Shown here: one piece after another, positions 26,350 through 33,137 of the stretch
Layout of the letters: every line of letters begins with the position of its first letter
Position numbering within the stretch: the stretch's first letter is position 1
Source of the DNA: Hyphomonadaceae bacterium
Lineage (GTDB): Bacteria; Pseudomonadota; Alphaproteobacteria; Caulobacterales; Aquidulcibacteraceae
Assembly: GCA_016791425.1 (NCBI GenBank)
Contig: JAEUMQ010000008.1
Span: 1 to 53,003 of the forward strand
DNA length: 53,003 nt
Direction: 5' to 3'
The notes under the pieces: generated by a model
Databases searched by the model: none
What the model was told of the DNA's origin: nothing
Seen by the model: the letters and a program-made list of their open reading frames with translations, nothing else
Translations under genes and position numbers: made by a program

Positions 26350-27282
26350 ATGGACGCACCAGCCGCCCCCTTCGCCATTCCCGACGTCGTCACCCTGGCG
26401 ATCCCGTTTTTCGTCGCGCTCGTGTTCGCCGAAATGATCTACGTCCGCGTCACGAAGAAAGGCGCTTACGACGCGCGCGACGCCGGCGCGAGCCTGATGA
26501 TGGGGCTGGGCAATTCCATCATCGGCGGAATTTTCGCCGCCGCGATCCTGGCGGCGCACTATGCGGTCTACGAGTTCCGCATCTTCACGATCCCGTGGAC
26601 GTGGTGGTCGCTGGCGCTCTGCTTCTTCGCGGAGGACTTCGCCTATTATTGGTTCCATCGCGTCAGCCATGAGCGCCGCTGGTTCTGGGCGAGCCACGTC
26701 GTCCATCATTCCTCGCAGCACTACAATCTCTCCACCGCGCTGCGTCAGACCTGGACGAACGCCATCGGCGTGACGTGGCTCTTCTGGCTGCCTTTGTCAT
26801 TCATCGGCTTCCCGCCGCTGATGACGATCATGTTCTCCGGCATCAGCCTCGTCTATCAGTTCTGGATCCACACCGAATCCGTCAAGCGCCTCGGACCGCT
26901 CGAGTGGGTGCTGAACACGCCCTCGCATCATCGGGTCCACCACGCGACGAACCCGCGCTATCTCGACGCCAATTATGCCGGCGTGCTGATCATCTGGGAC
27001 AGGCTCTTCGGGACCTTCGTCCCCGAGCGCGACGACGAGAAGCCAAGATACGGCATCATCTCGAACCTGGGCTCGTTCAATCCCTTCCGCATCGCGTTCC
27101 ATGAATGGGCCGGCATCTGGCGCGACGTGACGCACGCGAAGTCGATGCGCGAAGTGTTCGGCTATATGTTCGGCCCGCCCGGCTGGAGCCCCGACGGCTC
27201 GCGCAAGACCTCCGCCTCGCTGAAGGCCGCTTGGGCGGTGCGCCAGTCAGCCGCGGCGCCGGCCTCCATCGCCGCGGAATAA
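26350..27282 (+). CDS. Sterol desaturase/fatty-acid hydroxylase family membrane protein
   Basis: About 310 residues from ATG 26350; a TTG at 26338 overlapping the previous stop is an alternative. Histidine clusters of the di-iron hydroxylase type are present: HRVSHERRWFWASHVVHHSS in the middle and HHRVHHATN later. Several hydrophobic helices flank them, for example IPFFVALVFAEMIYV near the start. The family hydroxylates or desaturates lipids or sterols. No pathway is evident beyond this operon. A paralog with a related domain lies at 43472-44257. Confidence 0.88.
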   Translation: MDAPAAPFAIPDVVTLAIPFFVALVFAEMIYVRVTKKGAYDARDAGASLMMGLGNSIIGGIFAAAILAAHYAVYEFRIFTIPWTWWSLALCFFAEDFAYYWFHRVSHERRWFWASHVVHHSSQHYNLSTALRQTWTNAIGVTWLFWLPLSFIGFPPLMTIMFSGISLVYQFWIHTESVKRLGPLEWVLNTPSHHRVHHATNPRYLDANYAGVLIIWDRLFGTFVPERDDEKPRYGIISNLGSFNPFRIAFHEWAGIWRDVTHAKSMREVFGYMFGPPGWSPDGSRKTSASLKAAWAVRQSAAAPASIAAE

Positions 27283-27306
27283 TTCATCCGCACCGGATGA
27301 GGCGCA

Positions 27307-27329
27307 CCCTCCGCTTGAGGGGAGGGGGG
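27307..27329 (+). repeat. Intergenic C/G-rich hairpin repeat copy 1
   Basis: CCCTC-CGCTT-GAGGG stem followed by GAGGGGGG. Its core matches the topA-rnr copy at 18 of 21 positions. Other members are listed in the findings. Confidence 0.6.
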
Positions 27330-27454
27330 AAGCCCCCGCGATATTCCGAACGTCGAGGTTCCCCGCTTTATCCCTCCTCTCATGGGGCAGGGGCGTTATG
27401 TCCTGCGTCGCCGTATTGCCCTGCGCACGGGAGTCAGACCAGGATCATCGCTCG

Positions 27455-27865
27455 ATGCCCACCCACATCATCAAGCTCTGCGTCGGCGCCGACACCATCG
27501 CGGACCTGGAAGACTGGCAACAACAGCAGATCAAGAAGCGCGGCCGCCCGGTCTGCGGCACGCGCATGTGGCCCAAGCGCATCGAGGACGTCGTCAAGGG
27601 CGGCTCGCTCTATTGGGTGATCAAGGGCGTTGTGCTGGTGCGCCAACGCATCGTGGAGGTCGCCGAAGTGCGCGACGATCACGGCCTCCGCTGCGGCCTC
27701 TGGCTCGACCCGAAGCTCGTGCGCGTCTCGCCCCAGCCGCGCCGCGCCTTTCAAGGATGGCGCTACCTTGATCCCAAAGACGCGCCGCCCGATCTGGCCA
27801 AGCGCGGCCGCTCCTCGTTGCCGGAAGATCTGCAGCGCCAACTCATCGCTCTCGGCGCATGGTGA
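27455..27865 (+). CDS. DUF1489 family protein
   Basis: 136 residues from ATG 27455, the start that gives the family N-terminus MPTHIIKLCVGADTIADLED. The frame is open upstream to 27398 without homology. Conserved-looking internal blocks are GTRMWPKRIEDVVKGGSLYW, VIKGVVLVRQRIVEV and AFQGWRYLDPKDAPPDL. The DUF1489 function is unknown and it appears mainly in alphaproteobacteria. It converges with panC 4 bases away. A G/C-rich hairpin (27307-27329) sits in the upstream gap. Confidence 0.9.
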   Translation: MPTHIIKLCVGADTIADLEDWQQQQIKKRGRPVCGTRMWPKRIEDVVKGGSLYWVIKGVVLVRQRIVEVAEVRDDHGLRCGLWLDPKLVRVSPQPRRAFQGWRYLDPKDAPPDLAKRGRSSLPEDLQRQLIALGAW

Positions 27866-27869
27866 AAAG

Positions 27870-28742
27870 CTAAGCCGCGAACGCCTTCACCGGCATATTG
27901 TCGATGAGCCGCGTCTTGCCGATCCACGCCGCCGCAAGAATGCGCGCCGGCCGCACGACGATGTCGCCCGGAAAGGCGCCGAGATCGTCCGCGTCGCGCA
28001 CCGACACATAATCCACTGGCGCGAAACCAGCCTCGGTGAGCTGCGCGATCGCCTTCTTCTCCACCGCCGGAATGCCGCCGCGCGCGGTTTCAAGCCGCGC
28101 CACGGCCTCCCGCAGGATCACGTTGAGCTTGCCCGCGGTCGCGCGTTCGGCTTCCGAGAGGTAGGCGTTGCGCGAGCTCATCGCGAGGCCGTCCGCCTCG
28201 CGCACGGTTTCGCCGCCGATGATCCCGATCGGAAAATCGAGATCGCGCGCCATCCGCTTCACCACCAGCAGCTGTTGGTAATCCTTCTCCCCGAACACCG
28301 CGACATCGCAGGGCGCCTGCAAGAAGAGCTTCGCCACCACCGTCGCGACCCCGCCGAAGAAGTGCGGGCGTATCTCGCCCTCCAGCGGCGCCGAGACCTC
28401 CGCCACGCTCACCGAGGTCGCAAACCCCGGCGGATACATCGCCGCCGCCTCCGGCGCGTAGAGCAGATCGCAGCCCGCGCCGGCGAGCTTCTCCGCATCG
28501 CCTTGCTCGTCGCGCGGATACGTCCCGAGGTCCTCGTGCGCGGCGAATTGTTTCGGGTTGACGAAGAGGCTCGCGACCACGCGCTTGGCCTGGGTGCGCG
28601 CCAAGCGCACCAGCGACAGATGCCCCTCGTGCAGCGCCCCCATCGTCGGCACGAGCGCTGACCGCTCGCCCGCGCTCCGCCAGGCCGCGATCTGCGCGCG
28701 CAATGCGTTAACGTCCCGCACGATGGTGAGCTGCGCGTTCAC
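27870..28742 (-). CDS. panC: Pantothenate synthetase
   Basis: 290 residues. It ligates pantoate and beta-alanine with ATP in vitamin B5/CoA synthesis. All landmark motifs are in order: the HIGH-like PTMGALHEGHLSLV, FVNPKQFAAHEDLGTYPRD, FGEKDYQQL, DGLAMSSRNAYLSEAER and a C-terminal ILAAAWIGKTRLIDN. Divergent from mipZ across a 169-bp region that contains a CtrA-like box. The full length is normal. Confidence 0.97.
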   Translation of the reverse strand: MNAQLTIVRDVNALRAQIAAWRSAGERSALVPTMGALHEGHLSLVRLARTQAKRVVASLFVNPKQFAAHEDLGTYPRDEQGDAEKLAGAGCDLLYAPEAAAMYPPGFATSVSVAEVSAPLEGEIRPHFFGGVATVVAKLFLQAPCDVAVFGEKDYQQLLVVKRMARDLDFPIGIIGGETVREADGLAMSSRNAYLSEAERATAGKLNVILREAVARLETARGGIPAVEKKAIAQLTEAGFAPVDYVSVRDADDLGAFPGDIVVRPARILAAAWIGKTRLIDNMPVKAFAA

Positions 28743-28784
28743 GCGTTTCGCATGGACAATCTTTTATCGCGTCGTCAAGACGTT

Positions 28785-28800
28785 TTAAGGCCGCCTTAAC
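28785..28800 (+). promoter_or_regulatory. CtrA-type binding site (TTAA-N7-TTAAC) in the panC-mipZ intergenic region
   Basis: TTAA (28785-28788), GGCCGCC, TTAAC (28796-28800): an exact match to the Caulobacter CtrA consensus TTAA-N7-TTAAC, 112 bases before the mipZ start and 43 bases upstream of panC. The rest of the gap shows no equally clear box. Such a site suggests that mipZ, or panC, is under cell-cycle control, but no protein-DNA data exist here. Confidence 0.65.
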
Positions 28801-28911
28801 TTGGAACATCGATTTTGCGTCGGTGACGAGAACCGCCAGCCGGAGCGGAGAATTCCGCTTGTACATGCATGGAGCCGTTCGCCGAGCGTCCTGTAGCAGC
28901 GTCAAACGCTG

Positions 28912-29784
28912 ATGCTGGAGCTTGCGCGCCCCCTTCCCGACGAGGCGCGGCCACTCGCGCATGTGATCGTCGTCGGCAACCAGAAGGGCGGGGCGGGCAA
29001 GTCCACCGTCGCGATGCACCTCTCCGTCGCGCTGATGCGCATGGGCCGTCGCACCGGCTGCCTCGATCTGGACATCCGCCAGCGCACGCTGATGCGCTAC
29101 ATGGAGAACCGCGGCCTCACGGTTGCGCGCAAGGGCGGCGCGGGGCTTCCCCAGCCGCAGATGCTGGAGATGAGCGCGAGCCCCTCCCGCCAGCTCGACC
29201 TCGCCGAGCACGAGGACGAGGCCGCCTTCGCCATTGCTCTGCGCCGCCTTTCGGACACCTGCTCGTTTATCGTCATCGATGCGCCTGGCGGCGATACGCA
29301 CCTGTCCCGCGTGGCCCACGCACACGCCGACACGCTGATCACGCCGCTCAACGACAGCTTCCTCGATTTCGACCTTCTGGGCAGCATTGATCCGGCTGCG
29401 CCGGAAGCGGTGCGGCCGAGCATCTACAGTGAAATGGTCTGGGAGGCGCGCAAGAAGAAGGCGCTGGGCGTGCGCCGCCCGATCGATTGGATCGTGATGC
29501 GCAACCGCACTTCGGTGTCCCGCATCGAGGCGAAGAACAAGCAGGCGGTCGGCGGCGCGCTGAACGTGCTGTCCAACCGCATCGGCTTCCGCCTCGCGCC
29601 CGGCCTCTCCGAGCGGGTGATCTACCGCGAGCTTTTCCTGCAGGGGCTCACGCTCCTGGATCTGGACGCCGATACCGAGAAGCAGGACCTGCGCATGAGC
29701 CATCTCGCCGCCAGGCAGGAGGTGCGCGACCTGTTCATTTCGCTGAAGCTGCCCGGCTTGGAGGGCGAGGCCCTGCGCTTCTAG
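28912..29784 (+). CDS. mipZ: Division-plane positioning ATPase MipZ
   Basis: ParA/MinD-superfamily ATPase of 290 residues. The deviant Walker A motif GNQKGGAGKST (about 22-32), DLDIRQRTLMRYMENR, DAPGGDTHLSR and NDSFLDFDLLGSIDP match the MipZ subfamily closely. So do VIYRELFLQGLTLLDL and the final HLAARQEVRDLFISLKLPGL, which I recall from Caulobacter MipZ. MipZ forms a bipolar gradient through ParB and displaces FtsZ toward midcell. Adjacent panC and a CtrA-type box agree with an alphaproteobacterial cell-cycle setting. The start at 28912 is conventional; a short N-terminal extension (residues 1-16) is slightly longer than in Caulobacter. Confidence 0.93.
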   Translation: MLELARPLPDEARPLAHVIVVGNQKGGAGKSTVAMHLSVALMRMGRRTGCLDLDIRQRTLMRYMENRGLTVARKGGAGLPQPQMLEMSASPSRQLDLAEHEDEAAFAIALRRLSDTCSFIVIDAPGGDTHLSRVAHAHADTLITPLNDSFLDFDLLGSIDPAAPEAVRPSIYSEMVWEARKKKALGVRRPIDWIVMRNRTSVSRIEAKNKQAVGGALNVLSNRIGFRLAPGLSERVIYRELFLQGLTLLDLDADTEKQDLRMSHLAARQEVRDLFISLKLPGLEGEALRF

Positions 29785-29856
29785 GCCGTCGCCGGGCGCC
29801 GAGGTCCGCGGGCCAACTTTCGTTTCGAGTGGCGGATGATGTAGGATGCGCGTGCG

Positions 29857-30366
29857 ATGCTCGGCGCCGTCCTGCTTTTCATAACACTTTTGTTCGCCGC
29901 GCTCTTCATTGGCCGCTACGCCGCCGCGCGTCGCCATTTCGTCTCCCGCTACGCTGCTGTTATCCTTCTCCTCGTGGCGGCGATTCTGACCGTGATCCGC
30001 GGGCAGACATTGCTGGGGGCGCTTTTGGGGATCGGGGCGGCGGCGCTCTATCTCTTCACGGACCGTCCCCGGCGCGCCTCCAGAGGCAACAGCGAGCGGA
30101 GCAACGGACGGATGCACGGACAGGCGAACGAGCGCCCGCACCAGGGCCGGAGCGAAGGCCGGCAGTCCGGAAATCCGTCCGTGAACGGAGGGTCCATGAG
30201 CGATTCACAAGCGCGCGCCATTCTGGGGGTTCACCCTGGCGCGACCGAAACGGAAATCCGCGCCGCGTTCCGTCGGCGTATCCAGACCGCGCATCCCGAT
30301 CACGGCGGCACCAACGAGGAGGCCGCGCGCCTCTCCGCCGCGCGCGACGTCCTGCTGCGTCGCTAA
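29857..30366 (+). CDS. Membrane-anchored J-domain protein
   Basis: 169 residues. Two N-terminal hydrophobic stretches (LGAVLLFITLLFAALFIGR; YAAVILLLVAAILTV with VIRGQTLLGALLG) form a membrane hairpin. A hydrophilic Arg/Gln/Asn/Ser-rich linker (about 70-115) joins it to a C-terminal J domain (about 116-168): SDSQARAILGVHPGATETEI, RAAFRRRIQTAHPDHGG containing HPD, and AARLSAARDVLL. The J domain should recruit DnaK to a membrane site. The arrangement resembles DjlA/Tim14-like J proteins but is inverted and short. It follows mipZ by about 70 bases, so a shared transcript is possible. Confidence 0.85.
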   Translation: MLGAVLLFITLLFAALFIGRYAAARRHFVSRYAAVILLLVAAILTVIRGQTLLGALLGIGAAALYLFTDRPRRASRGNSERSNGRMHGQANERPHQGRSEGRQSGNPSVNGGSMSDSQARAILGVHPGATETEIRAAFRRRIQTAHPDHGGTNEEAARLSAARDVLLRR

Positions 30367-30383
30367 AGGGATCGAGCGCTGAC

Positions 30384-30403
30384 CTCTCCCGGGAACGGGG
30401 GAG
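30384..30403 (+). repeat. C/G-rich hairpin between the J-domain gene and the carboxypeptidase gene
   Basis: CTCTCCCGGGAACGGGGGAG forms a short hairpin in the convergent gap. It may terminate either gene, or be a diverged member of the intergenic repeat class. Confidence 0.45.
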
Positions 30404-30440
30404 GGAAGAGCGTCAATTTGAAACCCTGGGACTTCCGCGC

Positions 30441-31496
30441 TCAGCGCGCCGCGTCGCCTTCTTCACCGGCGTCGCCCTGCGGCATCGCCATCGCCGGTTG
30501 ATTGTCGAACGGCCCGCGCAGCGGCCCGAGCGGCGCGCCCATCGCCGGCGCGGCCTGGAAGCCGGGCCGCACGTTCGCGACCGCCGAAACCTGGCCCTGC
30601 GTGTTGAACCGCGCGTTCACATTGTTCGTCGGCAAGCTGGTGAAGGTCACCGCGCTCGGATCGATGAGGCCGCGGCGCGACAGCTCCTCGAAGCCGCCTT
30701 CGAGCAGGTAGGCGACCTGCGCGTCGCGCGCCGCGGCGGTCTCGCCCCCGAGCACGACCGCGATGATGCGCCGCCCGCCGCGCTCGGCGGAGGAGGCGAG
30801 GTTGTAGCCCGAGACGCGGGTGTACCCGGTCTTGATGCCATCGACGCCGTCCACCGCTCCAAGCAGGCGGTTATGGTTGCGGCCCGAGCGGCCCCGCCAC
30901 GCGTTCGAGGGCGTCTGGAAGTAGTGGTAGTATTGCGGATAGTCGCGCCACAGCGCGAGGCTGAGCGCGGCCATATCCCGCGCCGTGGTGCGGATGCGCG
31001 GATCGGGCAGGCCGCTGGCGTTGACGAAGCGCGTGTTGGTGAGGCCGATCTGTTGGGCCCGCGCCGTCATCCGCGCGGCGAAATTGGACTCCGTTCCGCC
31101 GAGACGCTCGGCGACCATGACCGCCACGTCGTTGGCCGATTGCACGACGAGCGCGCCGATCGCCTGTTCCACCGTGAGCGTGTCGCCGCGCCGGACGCCG
31201 AGGCGCGAGGGCGGCATCCGCGAGGCCGCCCGGGAAGCGACGATCCGGTCCTCCAGGCCGATCTGGCCGCGCTCGAGCGCGTCGAACAGCATGTAGAGGG
31301 TCATCATCTTGGTGAGCGAGGCAGGGTAGCGCTGCTCGTCGGCCTGCTCCTGGAGCAGCACCTCGTTCGATTGCGCGTCGATGACGATCGCGGCGTAGCG
31401 TTCCCCCGCCTGCGCGAATGCCGAACCGGTGAGCGCGATGAACGCCGCGCCGGTCAGCGCAGCCGAGCGAACAAAACGAGGCCGAGACACCGCCAT
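30441..31496 (-). CDS. D-alanyl-D-alanine carboxypeptidase (PBP5/6 type)
   Basis: 351 residues from ATG 31496, preceded by GGAGGAACGG. A signal peptide precedes the catalytic domain (ends near SAFAQ). The serine-transpeptidase motifs are in order: SLTK at 60-63, SAN at 120-122 and KTG at 222-224. It trims the terminal D-alanine of peptidoglycan stem peptides. The C-terminal tail beyond residue 280 is Pro/Ala-rich and lacks the obvious amphipathic anchor of E. coli PBP5. The frame reads upstream to 31613 without a signal sequence, so that extension is rejected. Confidence 0.93.
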   Translation of the reverse strand: MAVSRPRFVRSAALTGAAFIALTGSAFAQAGERYAAIVIDAQSNEVLLQEQADEQRYPASLTKMMTLYMLFDALERGQIGLEDRIVASRAASRMPPSRLGVRRGDTLTVEQAIGALVVQSANDVAVMVAERLGGTESNFAARMTARAQQIGLTNTRFVNASGLPDPRIRTTARDMAALSLALWRDYPQYYHYFQTPSNAWRGRSGRNHNRLLGAVDGVDGIKTGYTRVSGYNLASSAERGGRRIIAVVLGGETAAARDAQVAYLLEGGFEELSRRGLIDPSAVTFTSLPTNNVNARFNTQGQVSAVANVRPGFQAAPAMGAPLGPLRGPFDNQPAMAMPQGDAGEEGDAAR

Positions 31497-31719
31497 TTGA
31501 GTCCGTTCCTCCAGCAAAGCTCGCCCGGTAAGAGCAAAAGCTATGCCGCCCCCCGTTACGGAGTCGTTACGTCCCACGCACGTTAGGGTTAACCATGTGC
31601 GAAAGGTGCGCAAGAGCCGCTGGCGCCAGGTTCCATAAATTCTTCATAGCCATATGGATTTTGGGCTTTTGTGCGCCGCAGCAAAATTATGGTTGACTTC
31701 GCAAGTGCAGCATGACACT
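31497..31719 (+). promoter_or_regulatory. Gap between carboxypeptidase and phasin genes with candidate phasin promoter
   Basis: The gap (about 360 bp) contains TGCGCCGCA (31672-31680), which fits the TGC-N3-GCA half-site pattern reported for the PHA repressor PhaR, followed by TTGACT (31693-31698) as a possible -35 element. AAGTG-N8-CACTT (31703-31720) overlaps the likely -10 region and may be an operator. All of this is pattern reading; no promoter has been mapped. No gene is visible in the rest of the gap. Confidence 0.35.
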
Positions 31720-31788
31720 TAGGCATACGCCCTGGGCGAGTCGGCCCCAACGCTGAGCTGTGGGTCAGGCCAGCTCGCCCAGTGCCTA
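31720..31788 (+). promoter_or_regulatory. Long interrupted hairpin in the phasin leader
   Basis: The outer stem TAGGCA pairs with TGCCTA (31720-31725 with 31783-31788). An inner stem CTGGGCGAG/CTCGCCCAG (31732-31740 with 31774-31782) is extended by GGCC/GGCC (31743-31746 with 31768-31771) past a 2-base mismatch, with a 6-base bulge on the left and a 21-base loop. It lies about 70 bases upstream of the phasin ATG and no T-run follows, so it is a structured 5' leader rather than a terminator. It could control message stability or translation. Confidence 0.55.
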
Positions 31789-31858
31789 GAACTGTGGACA
31801 GAACCATTAACGAGGAGACGGGCCGCCGATTTGGACAGGCCCGGCGGAGACCCAGAGG

Positions 31859-32335
31859 ATGAGCACCGTGAAGTCGGCGACCGCTGCCGCCACCAAGACC
31901 GCCAAGTCCGCCCAGGCCGCCTTCGAGCAGGTCACCGGCGCTTCCAGCGAGGCCATGCGCCAGCAATACGATCGCTCGCTCGCGGCGATGTCGGAGATGA
32001 GCTCCTTCGGCAAGCAGAACGTCGAGGCGATGATCGCGTCGGCATCGGCGGCCCAGCGCGGCTTCGAGGCGCTGTCGCAGCGCGCCGCGGCCTTCACAAA
32101 GCTGGCGGTCGAGAACCACATGGCGGCCACCAAGTCGCTGATGACCTCCAAGAGCGTCCAGGAATTCGTCGAGAAGCAGACCGAATACGCCCGCTCCTCG
32201 TTCGACGCCTACGTGGCCGAGCTGAACAGCCTCTCCGACGTCGTCGCCGACGTCGCCAAGGAGGCCCTGCAGCCCCTGAACGAGCGCATGAGCGCGGTCT
32301 CGCACCTGATGCACCAGAACGGCATCGCCCGCTGA
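31859..32335 (+). CDS. Phasin family protein
   Basis: 158 residues, nearly all helix: TAAATKTAKSAQAAFEQVTG, SLAAMSEMSSFGKQNVEAMI, LAVENHMAATKSLMTSKS and SSFDAYVAELNSLSDVVADV. This matches the Phasin_2 pattern of proteins that coat polyhydroxyalkanoate granules. GGAGA precedes the ATG. No PHA synthase is in the window. The leader has an unusual hairpin and a possible PhaR-like site. Confidence 0.92.
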   Translation: MSTVKSATAAATKTAKSAQAAFEQVTGASSEAMRQQYDRSLAAMSEMSSFGKQNVEAMIASASAAQRGFEALSQRAAAFTKLAVENHMAATKSLMTSKSVQEFVEKQTEYARSSFDAYVAELNSLSDVVADVAKEALQPLNERMSAVSHLMHQNGIAR

Positions 32336-32341
32336 TCCGCC

Positions 32342-32366
32342 GAGCCCTCGCCTGAGGGGGCTCTTC
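32342..32366 (+). terminator. Candidate terminator after the phasin gene
   Basis: GAGCCCTC pairs with GAGGGGGCTC through a 2-base bulge over GCCT, followed by TTCC. It comes 7 bases after the phasin stop. Confidence 0.5.
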
Positions 32367-32470
32367 CCGGTTCTGTGGGGCGCCGTCGAGCGGTGCGCCG
32401 TGCGACGGGAGCGGATATTCCCGCGACATTAGAACGGGCTCGGCTCCCTGCCGGGCCCGTTTTCGTTTGC
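32367..32470 (+). ncRNA. Candidate small RNA between phasin and clpS
   Basis: About 100 bases lie between the first terminator and a strong second one. They hold two more hairpins, GGCGC...GCGCC (32379-32399) and CGGGA...TCCCG (32406-32423), and end with an intrinsic terminator. A free-standing transcript with this layout would be a typical trans-acting sRNA. Equally, it could be stacked terminators of the phasin message, so confidence is low. Confidence 0.3.
32433..32466 (+). terminator. Strong intrinsic terminator
   Basis: ACGGGC-T-CGGC pairs with GCCG-GGCCCGT over the loop TCCCT and is followed directly by TTTCGTTT. No plus-strand gene ends just before it, which is why an unannotated transcript is suspected. 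Confidence 0.75.
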
Positions 32471-32730
32471 GCCGGGGCGGGCGGCCTGCACCGCCGCCTC
32501 CGGCTCCAGTCTTGCGTAGCCCCTCCGTTCGTCCGGGGGCCCGTTGCTTTCGGGTGCGCGGGCGTAGGGGGGCGCCGGCGCTTTTGGGGGCGGCTGCGCA
32601 CGCGGCGGGCGGCTGCTCGCGTTAAGGGCTTCCATAAAGGACATGAGTCCATAGATTATCCTCCCAGGGGAAGCGGCGCCGATCCGGCGAGCGCCTTCCG
32701 GGGGAAGCGAAGGGTCGGCGGCGTACTTCG
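32471..32730. other. Gap upstream of clpS
   Basis: GC-rich with no credible gene or further clear hairpin; a short AT-richer block (CCATAAAGGACATGAGTCCATAG near 32632) is the only likely promoter-containing part. Nothing else is seen. Confidence 0.6.
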
Positions 32731-33060
32731 ATGAGCGACAAATGGGACGAGGACGGCGAGGAGGAGGGCGATGGTCGCATCGCCACCAAGACCCGCACGC
32801 GCACCAAGAAGCCGTCGCTCTACAAGGTCCTGCTGCTGAACGACGACTACACGCCGATGGAATTCGTCGTGTATGTGCTCGAACGCTTCTTCTCCAAGAA
32901 CCGCGACGAGGCCACCCGCATCATGCTGCACGTCCACCAGCACGGGGTGGGCCTCTGCGGCGTCTACACCTTTGAGGTGGCCGAGACGAAGGTCGCCCAA
33001 GTGCTCGATCTGGCGCGTCGCCACGAACATCCCCTCCAATGCACCATGGAGAAGGACTAG
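32731..33060 (+). CDS. clpS: ClpS adaptor protein
   Basis: 109 residues. ClpS binds N-degron substrates and hands them to ClpA. An acidic, flexible N-terminus ([20 protein letters not shown]) is followed by the core [40 protein letters not shown] and [20 protein letters not shown], ending [10 protein letters not shown]. These contain the substrate-pocket and ClpA-contact residues of the family. It lies 77 bases upstream of clpA, the normal pairing. Confidence 0.97.
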   Translation: MSDKWDEDGEEEGDGRIATKTRTRTKKPSLYKVLLLNDDYTPMEFVVYVLERFFSKNRDEATRIMLHVHQHGVGLCGVYTFEVAETKVAQVLDLARRHEHPLQCTMEKD

Positions 33061-33137
33061 GCGAACGCCCATATGGTGCAGAGACAAAGAACCTGATCGC
33101 GCCCGGCCCGCCGGACGAAACGAAGTGAAGGGACCAG

